A stretch of 22,085 nucleotides of DNA from a virus. The stretch covers positions 1-22,085 of the IMG/VR virus record IMGVR_UViG_3300020020_000169; one strand, 5' to 3'. The notes beneath the pieces were generated by a model. That model did not search any database. It saw only the letters and a list, made by a program, of their open reading frames with translations, and was not told where the DNA came from. The position numbers and the translations under genes are program-made. Shown piece after piece: positions 1-8,010 of this stretch. Positions within the stretch are counted from its first letter, which is position 1. Every line of letters starts with the position of its first letter.

Positions 1-794
1 ACCAACTCGTTCGGCAATCCGCTCGCCTCACGCGGCCGTGCGTCCTTGTTCACGGTTTCGAGCGAGGTTTTCAGATCGCGGAACGAGTTGGTGCCCGCGA
101 ACATGACGTAATACTCGTAGCCGTCCCTGGTCTTGTAGGGACGAATGCGAGGGTTTGAGAGAGACGCAACGCGCTTCATGCGCGACACGTTCGCCGCCGT
201 CAGCCTGTCAACCGTGGTGCTCGTAACCGAGTTGAGCGCGGTCGTGTGCGTCGCATTGAACGCAACCGAGCCGTACACGACGCGATCCGAGTTGTCCGAG
301 TTCCAGGTATTGCGCTGGCCGACCGTGGCCAAGTCATACTGGATGCCGTTGACGCGGACGCCGGCCGAGGGCTGGGATTCGGACGGGAGAGCCATCAGCG
401 CGGCGATAAGCTCGTCGCGGTTCAGTTCCTTGATCCAGTCTTCCAGAAGCGGCTTGGCCTCACCGAAGATGTCGGCCGAGTCCTTCTGTGCTTCCGCCCG
501 GTTCGACACGACGGCGTGACGTGCCCAATCGAGCCAGACGCGCATACCGTAGTTGTCGATCTGCTCTTCGTTGCCGACTAGCGTGCCGGTCGAGACACCC
601 GCACCGGTCAAACGAGTGACCAACGGAATGTTCATCTGCTCGCCGCCGGACTTCAATTCCATCCGGCGCCGAATGATCGAGGTAGCGTCCTCGCCCATGT
701 AGGGGGAGAACAGATTGCCGCGAACAAATTCACGCCCGATTTCCTGCGTGAACTTCAGCAACTTGTTGTTGCTTTGGATCGTCGTAACGGCCAT
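1..794 (-). CDS. Major capsid protein, N4-gp56 family (partial, 3' end outside window)
   Basis: The frame is open from the ATG at 794 to the left edge, so the C-terminus is missing (about 264 codons present). The conserved N-terminal core of the N4-gp56/DUF4043 major capsid family is readable: a start resembling MAVTTIQSNNKLLKFTQEIG, then FVRGNLFSPYMGED, GGEQMNIPLVTRLTGAG, GTLVGNEEQIDNYGMRVWLDW, and KDSADIFGEAKPLLEDW. The protein would form the icosahedral shell. An AAAGGA ribosome-binding site lies about 7 nt before the ATG. It follows the scaffold gene, as expected for a capsid gene, but an intrinsic terminator separates the two. The family call is from recalled motifs and is firm; the truncation is only the window edge. 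Confidence 0.88.
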   Translation of the reverse strand, partial: MAVTTIQSNNKLLKFTQEIGREFVRGNLFSPYMGEDATSIIRRRMELKSGGEQMNIPLVTRLTGAGVSTGTLVGNEEQIDNYGMRVWLDWARHAVVSNRAEAQKDSADIFGEAKPLLEDWIKELNRDELIAALMALPSESQPSAGVRVNGIQYDLATVGQRNTWNSDNSDRVVYGSVAFNATHTTALNSVTSTTVDRLTAANVSRMKRVASLSNPRIRPYKTRDGYEYYVMFAGTNSFRDLKTSLETVNKDARPREASGLPNEL

Positions 795-830
795 GGCCGT
801 AATCCTTTCTGTCGGCCGTCACGCGCCCAA

Positions 831-854
831 TAAAAAACCCGCCACTGGGGCGGG
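831..854 (-). terminator. Intrinsic terminator between scaffold and capsid genes
   Basis: Read on the minus strand, a perfect 6-bp stem CCCGCC/GGCGGG with a 5-nt loop is followed at once by GGGTTTTTTA, i.e. six U residues in the RNA. It lies 26 bp downstream of the scaffold stop codon and 37 bp upstream of the capsid ATG, leaving no room for a new promoter before the capsid ribosome-binding site. Confidence 0.75.
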
Positions 855-879
855 CATCAGATCGGACGTTGAGCGACGG

Positions 880-1752
880 CTATCTTATGGCGTTTGCGTA
901 GAGGTCCTTGTCGTCAAACGTGCCGGGGCTGGCATTGCCAGCGGTGCCGGGCTGACGATTAAGGGATGGCGGAAGCTTCACGATGTTGGTTGCGCCGTTC
1001 TGTGCTGCTGGTGCGAGATGCTTCGCTGTGAACTCCGGGTCTGCTTTCCGGCGCTCTAGCTCCTTCTCAAACCAAGCATTCGGATCATCCCCGACAGTTG
1101 AAATTGCCTTGTCGCGCTTGAACGCCGTGATGATCTCCCCGAAAGGATCGATCGAGTTCATGGCGCGTTGCAGTACCGGCCCGGCCTTCGGGTCGCCTGT
1201 GTTGGTGGCCTGTTGAAGCCACGCATAAGCGTCCTTGACCGTCTGCTCTCCGTGTTTGATTTCGGCGAACATGCGCGAGTAATGCTCTCGCGTTTCCGAT
1301 AACTGCTTGGTGACCGGATCGATTGCTTGCCGCACGCCTGCATCCCGGAACTTCTCGGGATCGACGTAGGGGTCAATCGGCTCGGCCGGCTTCTCCAACT
1401 GCTGCAATCGTCCACTGAGTTGACGGAGTTGATGTTCAAGCTGTGAGGCACGGGATTCCGCCGACCGGCGGGCTTCCGCTTCCTCTCGCAACCGCCACGG
1501 CGGGATGACATCAGCGTTTTGCGCTGGCGCTTCCGTCTTGGGCTGCTCAGCTACGGCTTCTGTAGCCTGCTCGACTTGGCCTTCCTTTGGAATGAAGCGG
1601 CCCGTTGCCGGATCGCGATTGTCATCCTTGGGCTGTTCGGCTTCCGGTGCTGCTTCCGCGACGGGCGTTTCCGCCGCCGGGGCTGCATCACTCATTGCCG
1701 ACTCAAACAGGGCCTTGTCGTCCATCGGTACAGTGGATGTAGTCTCACTCAT
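880..1752 (-). CDS. Putative capsid scaffolding protein
   Basis: 290 residues, highly charged. The first 80 are low-complexity, rich in Ala, Glu and Pro, with the motif DNRDPATGRFIPKEG common at the start of phage scaffolds. Residues about 87-121 (WRLREEAEARR..QLEHQLRQLSGRLQQLEK) are a predicted coiled coil, and the following half is helical with a PYVDPEKF motif. It sits directly before the major capsid gene, the usual place for a scaffold that templates procapsid assembly and is then lost or cleaved. The start ATG at 1752 has a GAAAGG ribosome-binding site. No protease domain is seen. Function is inferred from composition, coiled coil and position. Confidence 0.8.
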   Translation of the reverse strand: MSETTSTVPMDDKALFESAMSDAAPAAETPVAEAAPEAEQPKDDNRDPATGRFIPKEGQVEQATEAVAEQPKTEAPAQNADVIPPWRLREEAEARRSAESRASQLEHQLRQLSGRLQQLEKPAEPIDPYVDPEKFRDAGVRQAIDPVTKQLSETREHYSRMFAEIKHGEQTVKDAYAWLQQATNTGDPKAGPVLQRAMNSIDPFGEIITAFKRDKAISTVGDDPNAWFEKELERRKADPEFTAKHLAPAAQNGATNIVKLPPSLNRQPGTAGNASPGTFDDKDLYANAIR

Positions 1753-1948
1753 GGCGCACCTTTCGCTGTGTCGTAGCGTGACGAGTCCGCGCTATCCCCG
1801 CGCTTGGGGCCGCCGTGTCGTGGTCGGATACGTGTTGCGCCGTATCGTGGCGCTGACGAAAACTCATCAAAACTGATCAAAACCTCAGAAATGGGTTATG
1901 ATCATAGGTTATGATCAAAGCCCGCGCCGTATCGTCGGCGCTACGATT
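1753..1948. promoter_or_regulatory. Gene-free spacer with AT-rich iteron-like repeats
   Basis: About 196 bp without a gene in an otherwise gapless region. It holds an AT-rich patch (1859-1918): three 10-bp units (AAAACTCATC, AAAACTGATC, AAAACCTCAG at 1859-1888), then GGTTATGATCA twice, 13 bp apart (1894-1904, 1907-1917). TGATCA occurs three times (1874, 1899, 1912). A GC-rich inverted repeat GCGCCG/CGGCGC lies at 1924-1941 and a related copy (GCGCCGTATCGTGGCGCT) at 1837-1854. It could be a promoter or protein-binding site for the scaffold/capsid genes; no canonical -35/-10 pair is convincing. Confidence 0.4.
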
Positions 1949-3388
1949 TCATGCGACGAGAAGCAGAGACGCTATGTCGTCGTCCTCTTCGTCCTGTATG
2001 CGCTGGGCCTCTGCCGCCTCATGTTGGGCTATGGCGAAGTCCACGGCGCGCGATAGTTCGGCAACCGCCGCTGACAACCGCTCGACCCTGGCCAGCGATT
2101 GAACGGCGCGCTCTAAAGCCTCTGTTTCAACGGTGAGCGGGCTTGCCTTTGCCTCTGCCCGTAATTCTTGCGCCGCCTCGCGTATTTCGGCGGCTGTTGT
2201 GTCCTCATCAAACCGATAGCGGCGATAGCCGCGGGGCTGTCTGCGTGCCGTCCTGGATTGGAGCGGATGAAGACTGCCCGCCCCACCAGAGTCCACCACA
2301 ACGGGCGGCTGCTCTTCTTCGTCTGCAACAACGGTTAGCGTTCCAGCCAACCCATTAGCCTGAACGCCGACTAGCTCGACCGAAACCGCACCGCTCGCAC
2401 CGGTAGCGTCTACCTCACCGGCCGCCGCTGTGGCCGCTACGCCCGTTAGCGTGACAATCGCAGCGCCCGTGACAGTCAAGTCACCGGCCGCAGCCGTAGC
2501 AGCAACGCCCGTGATTGCCGCGCTGACGTTCCCGGCAGTCTCAGCGACCAGCGTGCCAATCGAGCCGGTAGCAGCAACCCCGGTGAGGTCTACGACAGCC
2601 TTTCCGCTGACAGTGGGGGTGTTGACCGCAGCAGTGGCCGCGACACCCGTGACGTTGGTATTGGCCGCCGCTGTGACAGTTGCCGTACCGACCGCAGCAG
2701 TACCGTTGACACCCGTCAGCGTGACGTTGGCCTTACCCGTGACGGTTGGCGTGTTAACCGCCGCAGTCGCAGCGACACCCGTTAGAGTGACATTGGCCTT
2801 TCCTGAAACTGTGACGTCACCGACAGCGGCGGTTGCCGCAACTCCGGTGACGGTTGTTGACGCATTACCCGAGACAGTCGGCGTTCCAACTGCCGCCGTG
2901 GCAGCCACGCCGGGTAGAGTGACGTTCGCAGCAGCGGTAATCGTTACCGTGCCAACCGCCGCAGTAGCCGCAACTCCCGTGACGTTGGCTGTTGTACCTG
3001 ACGCGAGCGAAACGGTGACATCACCGGCCGCGGCCGTAGCTGCAACGCCGGTAATCGAAACAATCGCCTTGCCGGTCGCATCCAACGTGCCGACGGCAGC
3101 CGTTGCAGACACCCCCGTCAGCGTGACGTTGGCTTTTCCAGTCGCGTCCAGCGTGCCGACAGCAGCCGTAGCAGAGACGCCCGTGATGCTTGCCGAAACC
3201 GGCAGCGAAGCTGTCAGTGTACCGACAGCAGCGGTCGCGCTCGTGCCGGTTATATCGACGACGGCCTTGCCGCTTACAGTAAGCGTTCCGACCGCAGCGG
3301 TTGCCGCAACGCCGGTAATATTGGCAGTGACAGCGCCAGCCGCACCCGACTCGCCCGCAGCCGGGAGCGGCTGGAAGACCCAGGACAT
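1949..3388 (-). CDS. Tandem 22-residue repeat protein, putative virion fibre or decoration protein
   Basis: 479 residues in three parts: a short N-terminus (1-23, SWVFQPLPAAGESG), fifteen tandem repeats (about 24-356), and an acidic/helical C-terminus (357-479). The repeat consensus is ITGVAATAAVGTLTVSGKANVT; eleven of the first fourteen are exactly 22 residues, three are 24-25, and the last is shorter. The Thr-Gly near each repeat start and the alternating Val/Thr pattern suggest two short beta strands per repeat, i.e. a beta-solenoid or fibre. The C-terminus has a Glu stretch and a coiled coil (TTAAEIREAAQELRAEA..AVDFAIAQHEA). The ATG overlaps the upstream stop as TAATG. Its place between portal and scaffold genes implies a virion part; the exact role is not known. 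Confidence 0.7.
   Translation of the reverse strand: MSWVFQPLPAAGESGAAGAVTANITGVAATAAVGTLTVSGKAVVDITGTSATAAVGTLTASLPVSASITGVSATAAVGTLDATGKANVTLTGVSATAAVGTLDATGKAIVSITGVAATAAAGDVTVSLASGTTANVTGVAATAAVGTVTITAAANVTLPGVAATAAVGTPTVSGNASTTVTGVAATAAVGDVTVSGKANVTLTGVAATAAVNTPTVTGKANVTLTGVNGTAAVGTATVTAAANTNVTGVAATAAVNTPTVSGKAVVDLTGVAATGSIGTLVAETAGNVSAAITGVAATAAAGDLTVTGAAIVTLTGVAATAAAGEVDATGASGAVSVELVGVQANGLAGTLTVVADEEEQPPVVVDSGGAGSLHPLQSRTARRQPRGYRRYRFDEDTTAAEIREAAQELRAEAKASPLTVETEALERAVQSLARVERLSAAVAELSRAVDFAIAQHEAAEAQRIQDEEDDDIASLLLVA
2321..3319 (-). repeat. Fifteen tandem ~66-bp coding repeats
   Basis: The DNA encoding the 22-residue repeats has a period of 66 bp, with three units lengthened by 6-9 bp. 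Units differ at many silent positions while the encoded GVAATAAVG core is kept, so selection on protein sequence rather than recent duplication explains most of the similarity. Not a CRISPR array: there are no unique spacers and the frame is open throughout. Confidence 0.85.
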
Positions 3389-3732
3389 TAGGCGACCTTA
3401 CGAATAGACCACGTGACCGTTATCGTTCCTGCGATGGCGTCGAGAGTCGCGTCCCATCCATGCATCAGAATAAGCGACGGAGACACCCATATTGGCGGGG
3501 ACTGCGGCCCCACTAGATTTGACTGGTAGGCGATGCGCTGCGTGTCAGAGGATTGCACTTTCTCGTAAATGCGTATTTGCAATTCGTCGCCAGTAACCAT
3601 GTCGCTGACATCAAGGAAGACCTGGAAAATGCCGTCGCTGGTTTCAACGTCGGGGCCTGACGTATCCGTCGTCATCGAATGCTCGGTAGTGCTGACCGCT
3701 TCGGTTCCGGCAAATGCTTCTGTAATTGCCAC
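3388..3732 (-). CDS. Conserved-type phage virion protein, function unknown
   Basis: 114 residues with a GTG start at 3732. GGGAG lies about 7 nt before the GTG and overlaps the stop codon of the preceding gene, so the two are probably translationally coupled. The sequence is beta-rich without Cys or membrane segments: acidic/Thr N-terminus (TEHSMTTDTSGPDVETSDG), then FQVFLDVSDMVTGDELQIRIYEKV and a C-terminal GTITVTWSIRKVA strand. This resembles small beta-sandwich virion proteins. It ends in a TAATG overlap with the repeat-protein gene. No family name can be given. Confidence 0.65.
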   Translation of the reverse strand: MAITEAFAGTEAVSTTEHSMTTDTSGPDVETSDGIFQVFLDVSDMVTGDELQIRIYEKVQSSDTQRIAYQSNLVGPQSPPIWVSPSLILMHGWDATLDAIAGTITVTWSIRKVA

Positions 3733-3735
3733 GAC

Positions 3736-4602
3736 CTAGCTCCCGAGCGCGTACACGATGGCGCTCATGCCGCTATCCGGCGCGGCATTGCCAGCACCGC
3801 GAACATACACGTCTTGGCCCGAAGAAATCATTCTGTAAGGAACTTCTGCACCAAAGGCAGACTTGCCTGACTGCTCCACAGTACCAACAACTGTATGTTG
3901 GACGCCTTCCATGCACATGATTTTGTTAGTGGCGTTTGCCGCGACATCAAACAAATAACTGTTAGCGGTCATTGTGCCGTCAGTGCTCAATATACCAAGC
4001 TGCCACCACCACGCATCGAAGTTCAACGTTCCGAGCGTTGCGCTGTATGATCCCATCGCACTTGTTCCGGGCGTAACGGTGACGCCTACGGTCGTGGCGG
4101 TGGTCGCCCCTAGTGTCTGAACGCGAGTGCCGACTTTGAGAAGATCAGGTCTGCTCGGTTTCCCGTAAACTCGAATAGCCACGCGCAGCGCCTGAGTGGT
4201 AGCCGAAGAATCCTGGTGGGCGGTTCCAATTGCAGTTCCTGCGGCAAGATAGATCGGGAAATAATACCAGACTCCCGGCGCGCCCGCAGTAAAAGCAGAG
4301 CTTTTAGCCGCCAGATTGGCGATTAGGACCGACCACGACGAGCCAGCGTTTCCGGCCCCGGCGGCCGGGTCGATGAGTATGTCAACCATGCATTGGCGCG
4401 AGACACCGTTGCTGTTTCCACCAGAAAAGCAAATAGCAAGACCGTAGCAATCTTCAGCGATACCGCTGATGATGTTTGTATTCGCGCCCTTTTGGTTGGC
4501 GTTGGCGTGTCCGGGGCTATTCGTACCTAGTCCGCCGTCTGTGAATGTCGCGCCGAAATTGTCGGTCCTGTAATTGAACTCGTTGCCGGGCGTCCAGAGC
4601 AT
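3736..4602 (-). CDS. Putative virion surface/tail protein, function unknown
   Basis: 288 residues, rich in Gly, Ala, Thr, Ser and aromatic residues, with the beta-strand-and-turn look of receptor-facing or decoration proteins (GNEFNYRTDNFGATFTDGG near the N-terminus; FDAWWWQLGIL near residue 200; CMEGVQHTVVGTVEQSGKSAFGAEVPYRMI near 233-262). No enzymatic motif, signal peptide or coiled coil is visible. It follows the 82-residue gene by 3 bp (TAA then ATG at 4602) and lies in the same minus-strand virion operon. Tail, spike or capsid decoration are all possible; the assignment rests on composition and neighbours. Confidence 0.6.
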   Translation of the reverse strand: MLWTPGNEFNYRTDNFGATFTDGGLGTNSPGHANANQKGANTNIISGIAEDCYGLAICFSGGNSNGVSRQCMVDILIDPAAGAGNAGSSWSVLIANLAAKSSAFTAGAPGVWYYFPIYLAAGTAIGTAHQDSSATTQALRVAIRVYGKPSRPDLLKVGTRVQTLGATTATTVGVTVTPGTSAMGSYSATLGTLNFDAWWWQLGILSTDGTMTANSYLFDVAANATNKIMCMEGVQHTVVGTVEQSGKSAFGAEVPYRMISSGQDVYVRGAGNAAPDSGMSAIVYALGS

Positions 4603-4605
4603 TCT

Positions 4606-4854
4606 TTAGCTCACGGTAACAATGGTCACTGATGCCTCAGCGGCCAGCAAAGCTGCCTGCCTCTCGTGGCGGCGCACCATCTGCTTGAGCGTGCTGATAA
4701 CGTCCTGCCGAATCCGCTCCGTGATTTCAACATTGGTCATGTTACGAAGCCCGCCCGCACCGTCATCAACCTGACCGAACTGAGCGCGAGCCGCAGCCTG
4801 TAGCCGCAAAACCTGATCGTCCGGTATCGTCACCGATAGGTTGAGAATTGCCAT
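4606..4854 (-). CDS. Small helical phage protein, function unknown
   Basis: 82 residues. A beta-type start (MAILNLSVTIPDDQVLRLQAAA) is followed by a Gly/Asn loop and a long helix (NVEITERIRQDVISTLKQMVRRHERQAALLAAEAS). Such short proteins are common among phage virion genes next to beta-rich structural proteins and may be an adaptor or chaperone. The start at 4854 lies 4 bp after the stop of the preceding gene. High-GC3 codon use matches its neighbours. Confidence 0.6.
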   Translation of the reverse strand: MAILNLSVTIPDDQVLRLQAAARAQFGQVDDGAGGLRNMTNVEITERIRQDVISTLKQMVRRHERQAALLAAEASVTIVTVS

Positions 4855-4858
4855 GCGC

Positions 4859-5500
4859 TTAAGCTATTCTCAAGATCGCATTCGAGCTATCAGCGGTCGG
4901 AAATACAACCGTGAAGTCCCCCGCCGTCGAGGTCTTGTCCGCCCCGAAGTCGTGTGTGCTCATCGATCGGTTCAGGGCGCCATAGGCGTTATAAATCAAA
5001 CAACCCCGCGCCGTGGTCGTGACCGCCGAAATCACCAGGTCCGCAAAGTCCATCCATGCGACGGTCGTCGTAAGCGAGGGCATCGACGCGGAGAACGTCA
5101 GCGCATAGCCGCCGGCCGTAACGCCAGATGCCTCGTTGGTCGCGCTGTAAGCGGTCGTAGTGGCGTCCAACGTGGCCGACGATGTGTAGAGCGCCAGCTT
5201 GACGGTCGTTGCGTGCGGGTTCGTGAAGGTCAGGTTGCCCACCGCGCCGGTCGAGGCCACCGTTGAGGTAAACGCCTGCGCGCCGACGATGTTCAGAACC
5301 GCCGAGGAGGCGCCGACGTTCGTCCCCGTGAAGGTCATGCCCTCACGGATCAGCCCCATCGTGGTCGTGTCCACGTTGGTATAGTTGACCGTGGTGGCTG
5401 CCGTTGCCGTCGAGGACACAAAGCCCGTCGTCGTCAAACAGTGCTGACCCCGGAACAATTGCTGCTTGAACGAGGACGTGAATGTCGTGGAAATCGCCAT
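4859..5500 (-). CDS. Putative virion structural protein
   Basis: 213 residues. The start (MAISTTFTSSFKQQLFRGQH) and second half (VKLALYTSSATLDATTTAYS, EASGVTAGGYALTF, WMDFADLVIS, TTARGCLIYNAYG, STHDFGADKTSTAGDFTVVFP, SNAILRIA) match a common phage structural protein type of about 140 residues. Relative to that type there is an extra segment of about 70 residues (roughly 22-93, Thr/Val-rich), as if a second beta domain had been inserted. A strong AGGAG ribosome-binding site precedes the ATG at 5500. The exact position in the virion (tail, neck or decoration) cannot be read from sequence. Confidence 0.7.
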   Translation of the reverse strand: MAISTTFTSSFKQQLFRGQHCLTTTGFVSSTATAATTVNYTNVDTTTMGLIREGMTFTGTNVGASSAVLNIVGAQAFTSTVASTGAVGNLTFTNPHATTVKLALYTSSATLDATTTAYSATNEASGVTAGGYALTFSASMPSLTTTVAWMDFADLVISAVTTTARGCLIYNAYGALNRSMSTHDFGADKTSTAGDFTVVFPTADSSNAILRIA

Positions 5501-5509
5501 TGAAGGCTC

Positions 5510-5800
5510 CTAAATCTTGAGAACGATGTCGGCGACTTCCTTGAAGCCCGCGCCGCGCAGTTGATTGTAGAGGGTGGTCCGATCTGACTTGATCGCCTGA
5601 TGCAGATACGCAATCAGCAACAGCCGGATTTGCGCCTTGAACTGATTGGCCTGCTCACGCAGGACCGGCGGCGCAGTATCGGCCACATGGATCATCTTCC
5701 GCATGGCCATGTCGGCTATCTCTTCGACGTTCAGCCCCCGACCGCTTGTGGTGTAGGCCCTGACCTCGCCGAGCTGGCCGCCGCTTTCAACGCTCAACAT
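5510..5800 (-). CDS. Conserved-type small phage protein after portal
   Basis: 96 residues from the ATG at 5800, which overlaps the portal stop as TGATG; an in-frame TTG one codon upstream (5803) is less likely. The protein is largely helical: LNVEEIADMAMRKMIHVADTAPP, VLREQANQFKAQIRLLLIAYLHQAIKSD and a C-terminal GAGFKEVADIVLKI. It has no cysteines or signal peptide. Direct coupling to the portal gene suggests a role in head assembly or packaging, such as a connector accessory protein. No family name is recognised. Confidence 0.65.
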   Translation of the reverse strand: MLSVESGGQLGEVRAYTTSGRGLNVEEIADMAMRKMIHVADTAPPVLREQANQFKAQIRLLLIAYLHQAIKSDRTTLYNQLRGAGFKEVADIVLKI

Positions 5801-8007
5801 CAAACCGCCTCGTCAATCGTTGAAACCGACTCGACCGGCCGACCCTTGCCGTCCCGGATGATCTTTGACCGGCGCGGGGCAGATGCAGCCTTGTGTGAAG
5901 CCGCCGTCAGTTCCGCAATATGCTTCAGGGCTTCCATCACAGGGCTTTCAACCGCAGTCTCGCCGTCGTCTTTCGTTTCCTCGCCCATCTGCTGACGCTT
6001 TAGTCCGGCCTCAAACTTGAACTTCATCTGCTGGTGCTTCTGATCGTTCTCAGCCTTGAAGCCCTGCACCTTGGCGTCCTGACCGGCCTTGAACTCTTGC
6101 AGTTGCGCGTCCTGGTGGGCCTTCTCGCGGGCGATCTGGATTTCCGCCATTGCCTTTTGCTGGGCAATCTCAATCTGGGCCGCAGCCTTGGCGCGCTCGA
6201 GCTCGATCTCCTGCTGGGTCTTGCTCGCCTCTAGCTGCGCGTCCTGTTGTTTGATTTGGGCGTCGAGCTGCGCCTTCTGTTGCGCGATCTGCGTTTCCTG
6301 CTGCGCCTTGACCACTTCCGGGCTGGGCTGTGGCGGCTGCTGCGCCATCTGCTGGTTTACGTCGCTATATTTCTTCTTCACCTCGGAAGGCAGCGGCGAT
6401 GTGGAAATCAGCGAATCCACCAAGGCAGAAACCTTCGGGGGCGGCATGACCTGAGCAATCGCCGGGATGATTTCCTTTAGCGTCTCGTAGAAATCCGCCT
6501 GCGCGTTGATCGTGTCCGGGCCTTCGTCCAGGATAATATCAACGTCCACTGCGCCAAGCGCGTTAACCATTTGCGTCTGGCCCGTCGTCGGGTCAAGTTG
6601 CTGGCCGTTGATCTGAATGAATTGAGCAAGTCCCTCATCATCCGTGACCCGAATCCAACGCTCGCCGGTCCAGTATTTCTGGATGGCCGCAAACACCGCC
6701 CGATAAACCCTTAACTTCCAGCCCTTGTAGGACAGCATGAACGGGCCGAGCTCGGACAAGGCCGCATTCTGTCGAAGCTGAATGGCCCGACCGCTTTGGT
6801 TATCAACACCCTCGCCGGTCACGACCTGAGACGGGCCGTAGTTGTCGATTTCGGCCTTGGCGTCCTCAAGGAACTTGATCTGGCCCTGTAGGTCTAGCTG
6901 CTTGGCCTGATCGTCAAACTCGGCTTCAAAGCCCTTGTTGCGGAGCACAAACCCGTCAGGCTTGGCGGCCTCTCGGCGGGCTTCCTCTATGTCGTCAAAC
7001 GCACCGACCTCACCGATAATCCGGCGGGTGTTTAGAATGTGCAGGCCCTTTGAGCGCCTTTGATTGATTTCGTCCTGTGAGCTCTTTAGTGCCCGCACAA
7101 ACCCGTAACTGTCGCCGTCCTGATCGACGGCACAGCGGAACATGATATATTTGCTGGCGGTCTTTTTCTTCTCGTCAAGGAAATAGGACTGGCCCTCCAT
7201 GAGGACGGCCGAGCCTGTAAAGATCGACCAACAGAACTCGCCCCGGTGCTTATACCAGACGTCAACAAGGCGAATGAACTTGCGCTTGCCGATCGTTGTG
7301 AACCAGCGGCTATCCCGGTCGGTGTTGCTCGCCAATTCCCCGCCGGTATCGACCGCTGCGCGAATTTCGTCTTCCTTGTCCGGCATCATCTCGATTGCCG
7401 TCTCAACGTCCACCAGCTTCGACACGCCCATGTATCGAGCATCCGAGAAGTCCAGCCGGAACGAGCGTGGATCGTAGAAAAACCCGTCCTCTACCAGATT
7501 AAGGCCAACCTCGTTATCGCCGTGGTCGCCCTGGATAATCTCAAGCTCTACACCGGAATGCCCGTCCGTCGCGCAGTTGTCGGCCGCAATCGGCGTCTTG
7601 GCTTCCCAGTTCTGCGCCTCAAGGGCATAGCGCAATGCTGCCGTGGACAGGTCCGCGCCCTGTTCCTGCTTCGGTGTCCGGGGATAAGCCTTGGGATCCT
7701 GCTTGAGCCGTTCAACCGTTCCCACAATGCCGTCAATCTTGCGGCCGATACGGGGATAGGTAACAACCGGCTGCTTGCGCTTGTTCAGGACTGCAATCTG
7801 CTCAGCCGTCCATTGGCTGTGATGACGATAGCGGCGGGCTTCCTTGATTTCCTCAAGTTCGAGCGACTTCGATCCGGTGTAGTCGAGATAGGACTGCTTG
7901 CACTGCTCAAGCGTCCAGTACTCACCCTTCTTTGGCTGCTCTGCGGACGCACCTGTGCCTGCCGCGCCGTTGGTCGGTGCAGCGGGTGAATAGCCGGTGT
8001 CAGCCAT
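5800..8007 (-). CDS. Portal protein, P22-type
   Basis: 735 residues, the usual length for P22-like portals. The N-terminal half has features of this family: YLDYTGSKSLELEEIKEARR, QWTAEQIAVLNKRKQPVVTYPRIGRKIDGIVG, AADNCATDGHSGVELEI, VEDGFFYDPRSFRLDFSDARYMG, and later GEGVDNQSGRAIQLRQNAAL and LGPFMLSYKGWKLRVYRAVF. From about residue 556 a Pro/Gln stretch leads into a long Gln/Ala coiled coil (about 565-675), comparable with the helical barrel of P22 portal. A dodecamer of this protein would form the DNA entry vertex and dock the terminase encoded just upstream. Start ATG at 8007; the ribosome-binding site is weak. Confidence 0.9.
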   Translation of the reverse strand: MADTGYSPAAPTNGAAGTGASAEQPKKGEYWTLEQCKQSYLDYTGSKSLELEEIKEARRYRHHSQWTAEQIAVLNKRKQPVVTYPRIGRKIDGIVGTVERLKQDPKAYPRTPKQEQGADLSTAALRYALEAQNWEAKTPIAADNCATDGHSGVELEIIQGDHGDNEVGLNLVEDGFFYDPRSFRLDFSDARYMGVSKLVDVETAIEMMPDKEDEIRAAVDTGGELASNTDRDSRWFTTIGKRKFIRLVDVWYKHRGEFCWSIFTGSAVLMEGQSYFLDEKKKTASKYIMFRCAVDQDGDSYGFVRALKSSQDEINQRRSKGLHILNTRRIIGEVGAFDDIEEARREAAKPDGFVLRNKGFEAEFDDQAKQLDLQGQIKFLEDAKAEIDNYGPSQVVTGEGVDNQSGRAIQLRQNAALSELGPFMLSYKGWKLRVYRAVFAAIQKYWTGERWIRVTDDEGLAQFIQINGQQLDPTTGQTQMVNALGAVDVDIILDEGPDTINAQADFYETLKEIIPAIAQVMPPPKVSALVDSLISTSPLPSEVKKKYSDVNQQMAQQPPQPSPEVVKAQQETQIAQQKAQLDAQIKQQDAQLEASKTQQEIELERAKAAAQIEIAQQKAMAEIQIAREKAHQDAQLQEFKAGQDAKVQGFKAENDQKHQQMKFKFEAGLKRQQMGEETKDDGETAVESPVMEALKHIAELTAASHKAASAPRRSKIIRDGKGRPVESVSTIDEAV

Positions 8008-8010
8008 ATG

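Noticed and set aside
2321-3319. CRISPR-like array
   Set aside because: Tandem 66-bp repeats are directly contiguous, open in one frame and encode a repeated peptide; there are no spacers.
2430-3407. 325-codon plus-strand frame opposite the repeat protein
   Set aside because: It is the antisense mirror of the tandem repeats (AATPVxVTLAxPVTV), kept open by their regular GC-rich codons; no ribosome-binding site and wrong strand for the operon.
6034-6480. Leu- and Ser/Cys-rich plus-strand frames resembling membrane proteins
   Set aside because: They are antisense to the Gln/Ala coiled coil of the portal protein, where CAG/GCC codons read as CTG/GGC; an artefact of composition.
7246-7989. 247-codon plus-strand frame opposite the portal N-terminus
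   Set aside because: The portal protein is certain on the other strand; no ribosome-binding site or recognisable motif in the plus frame.
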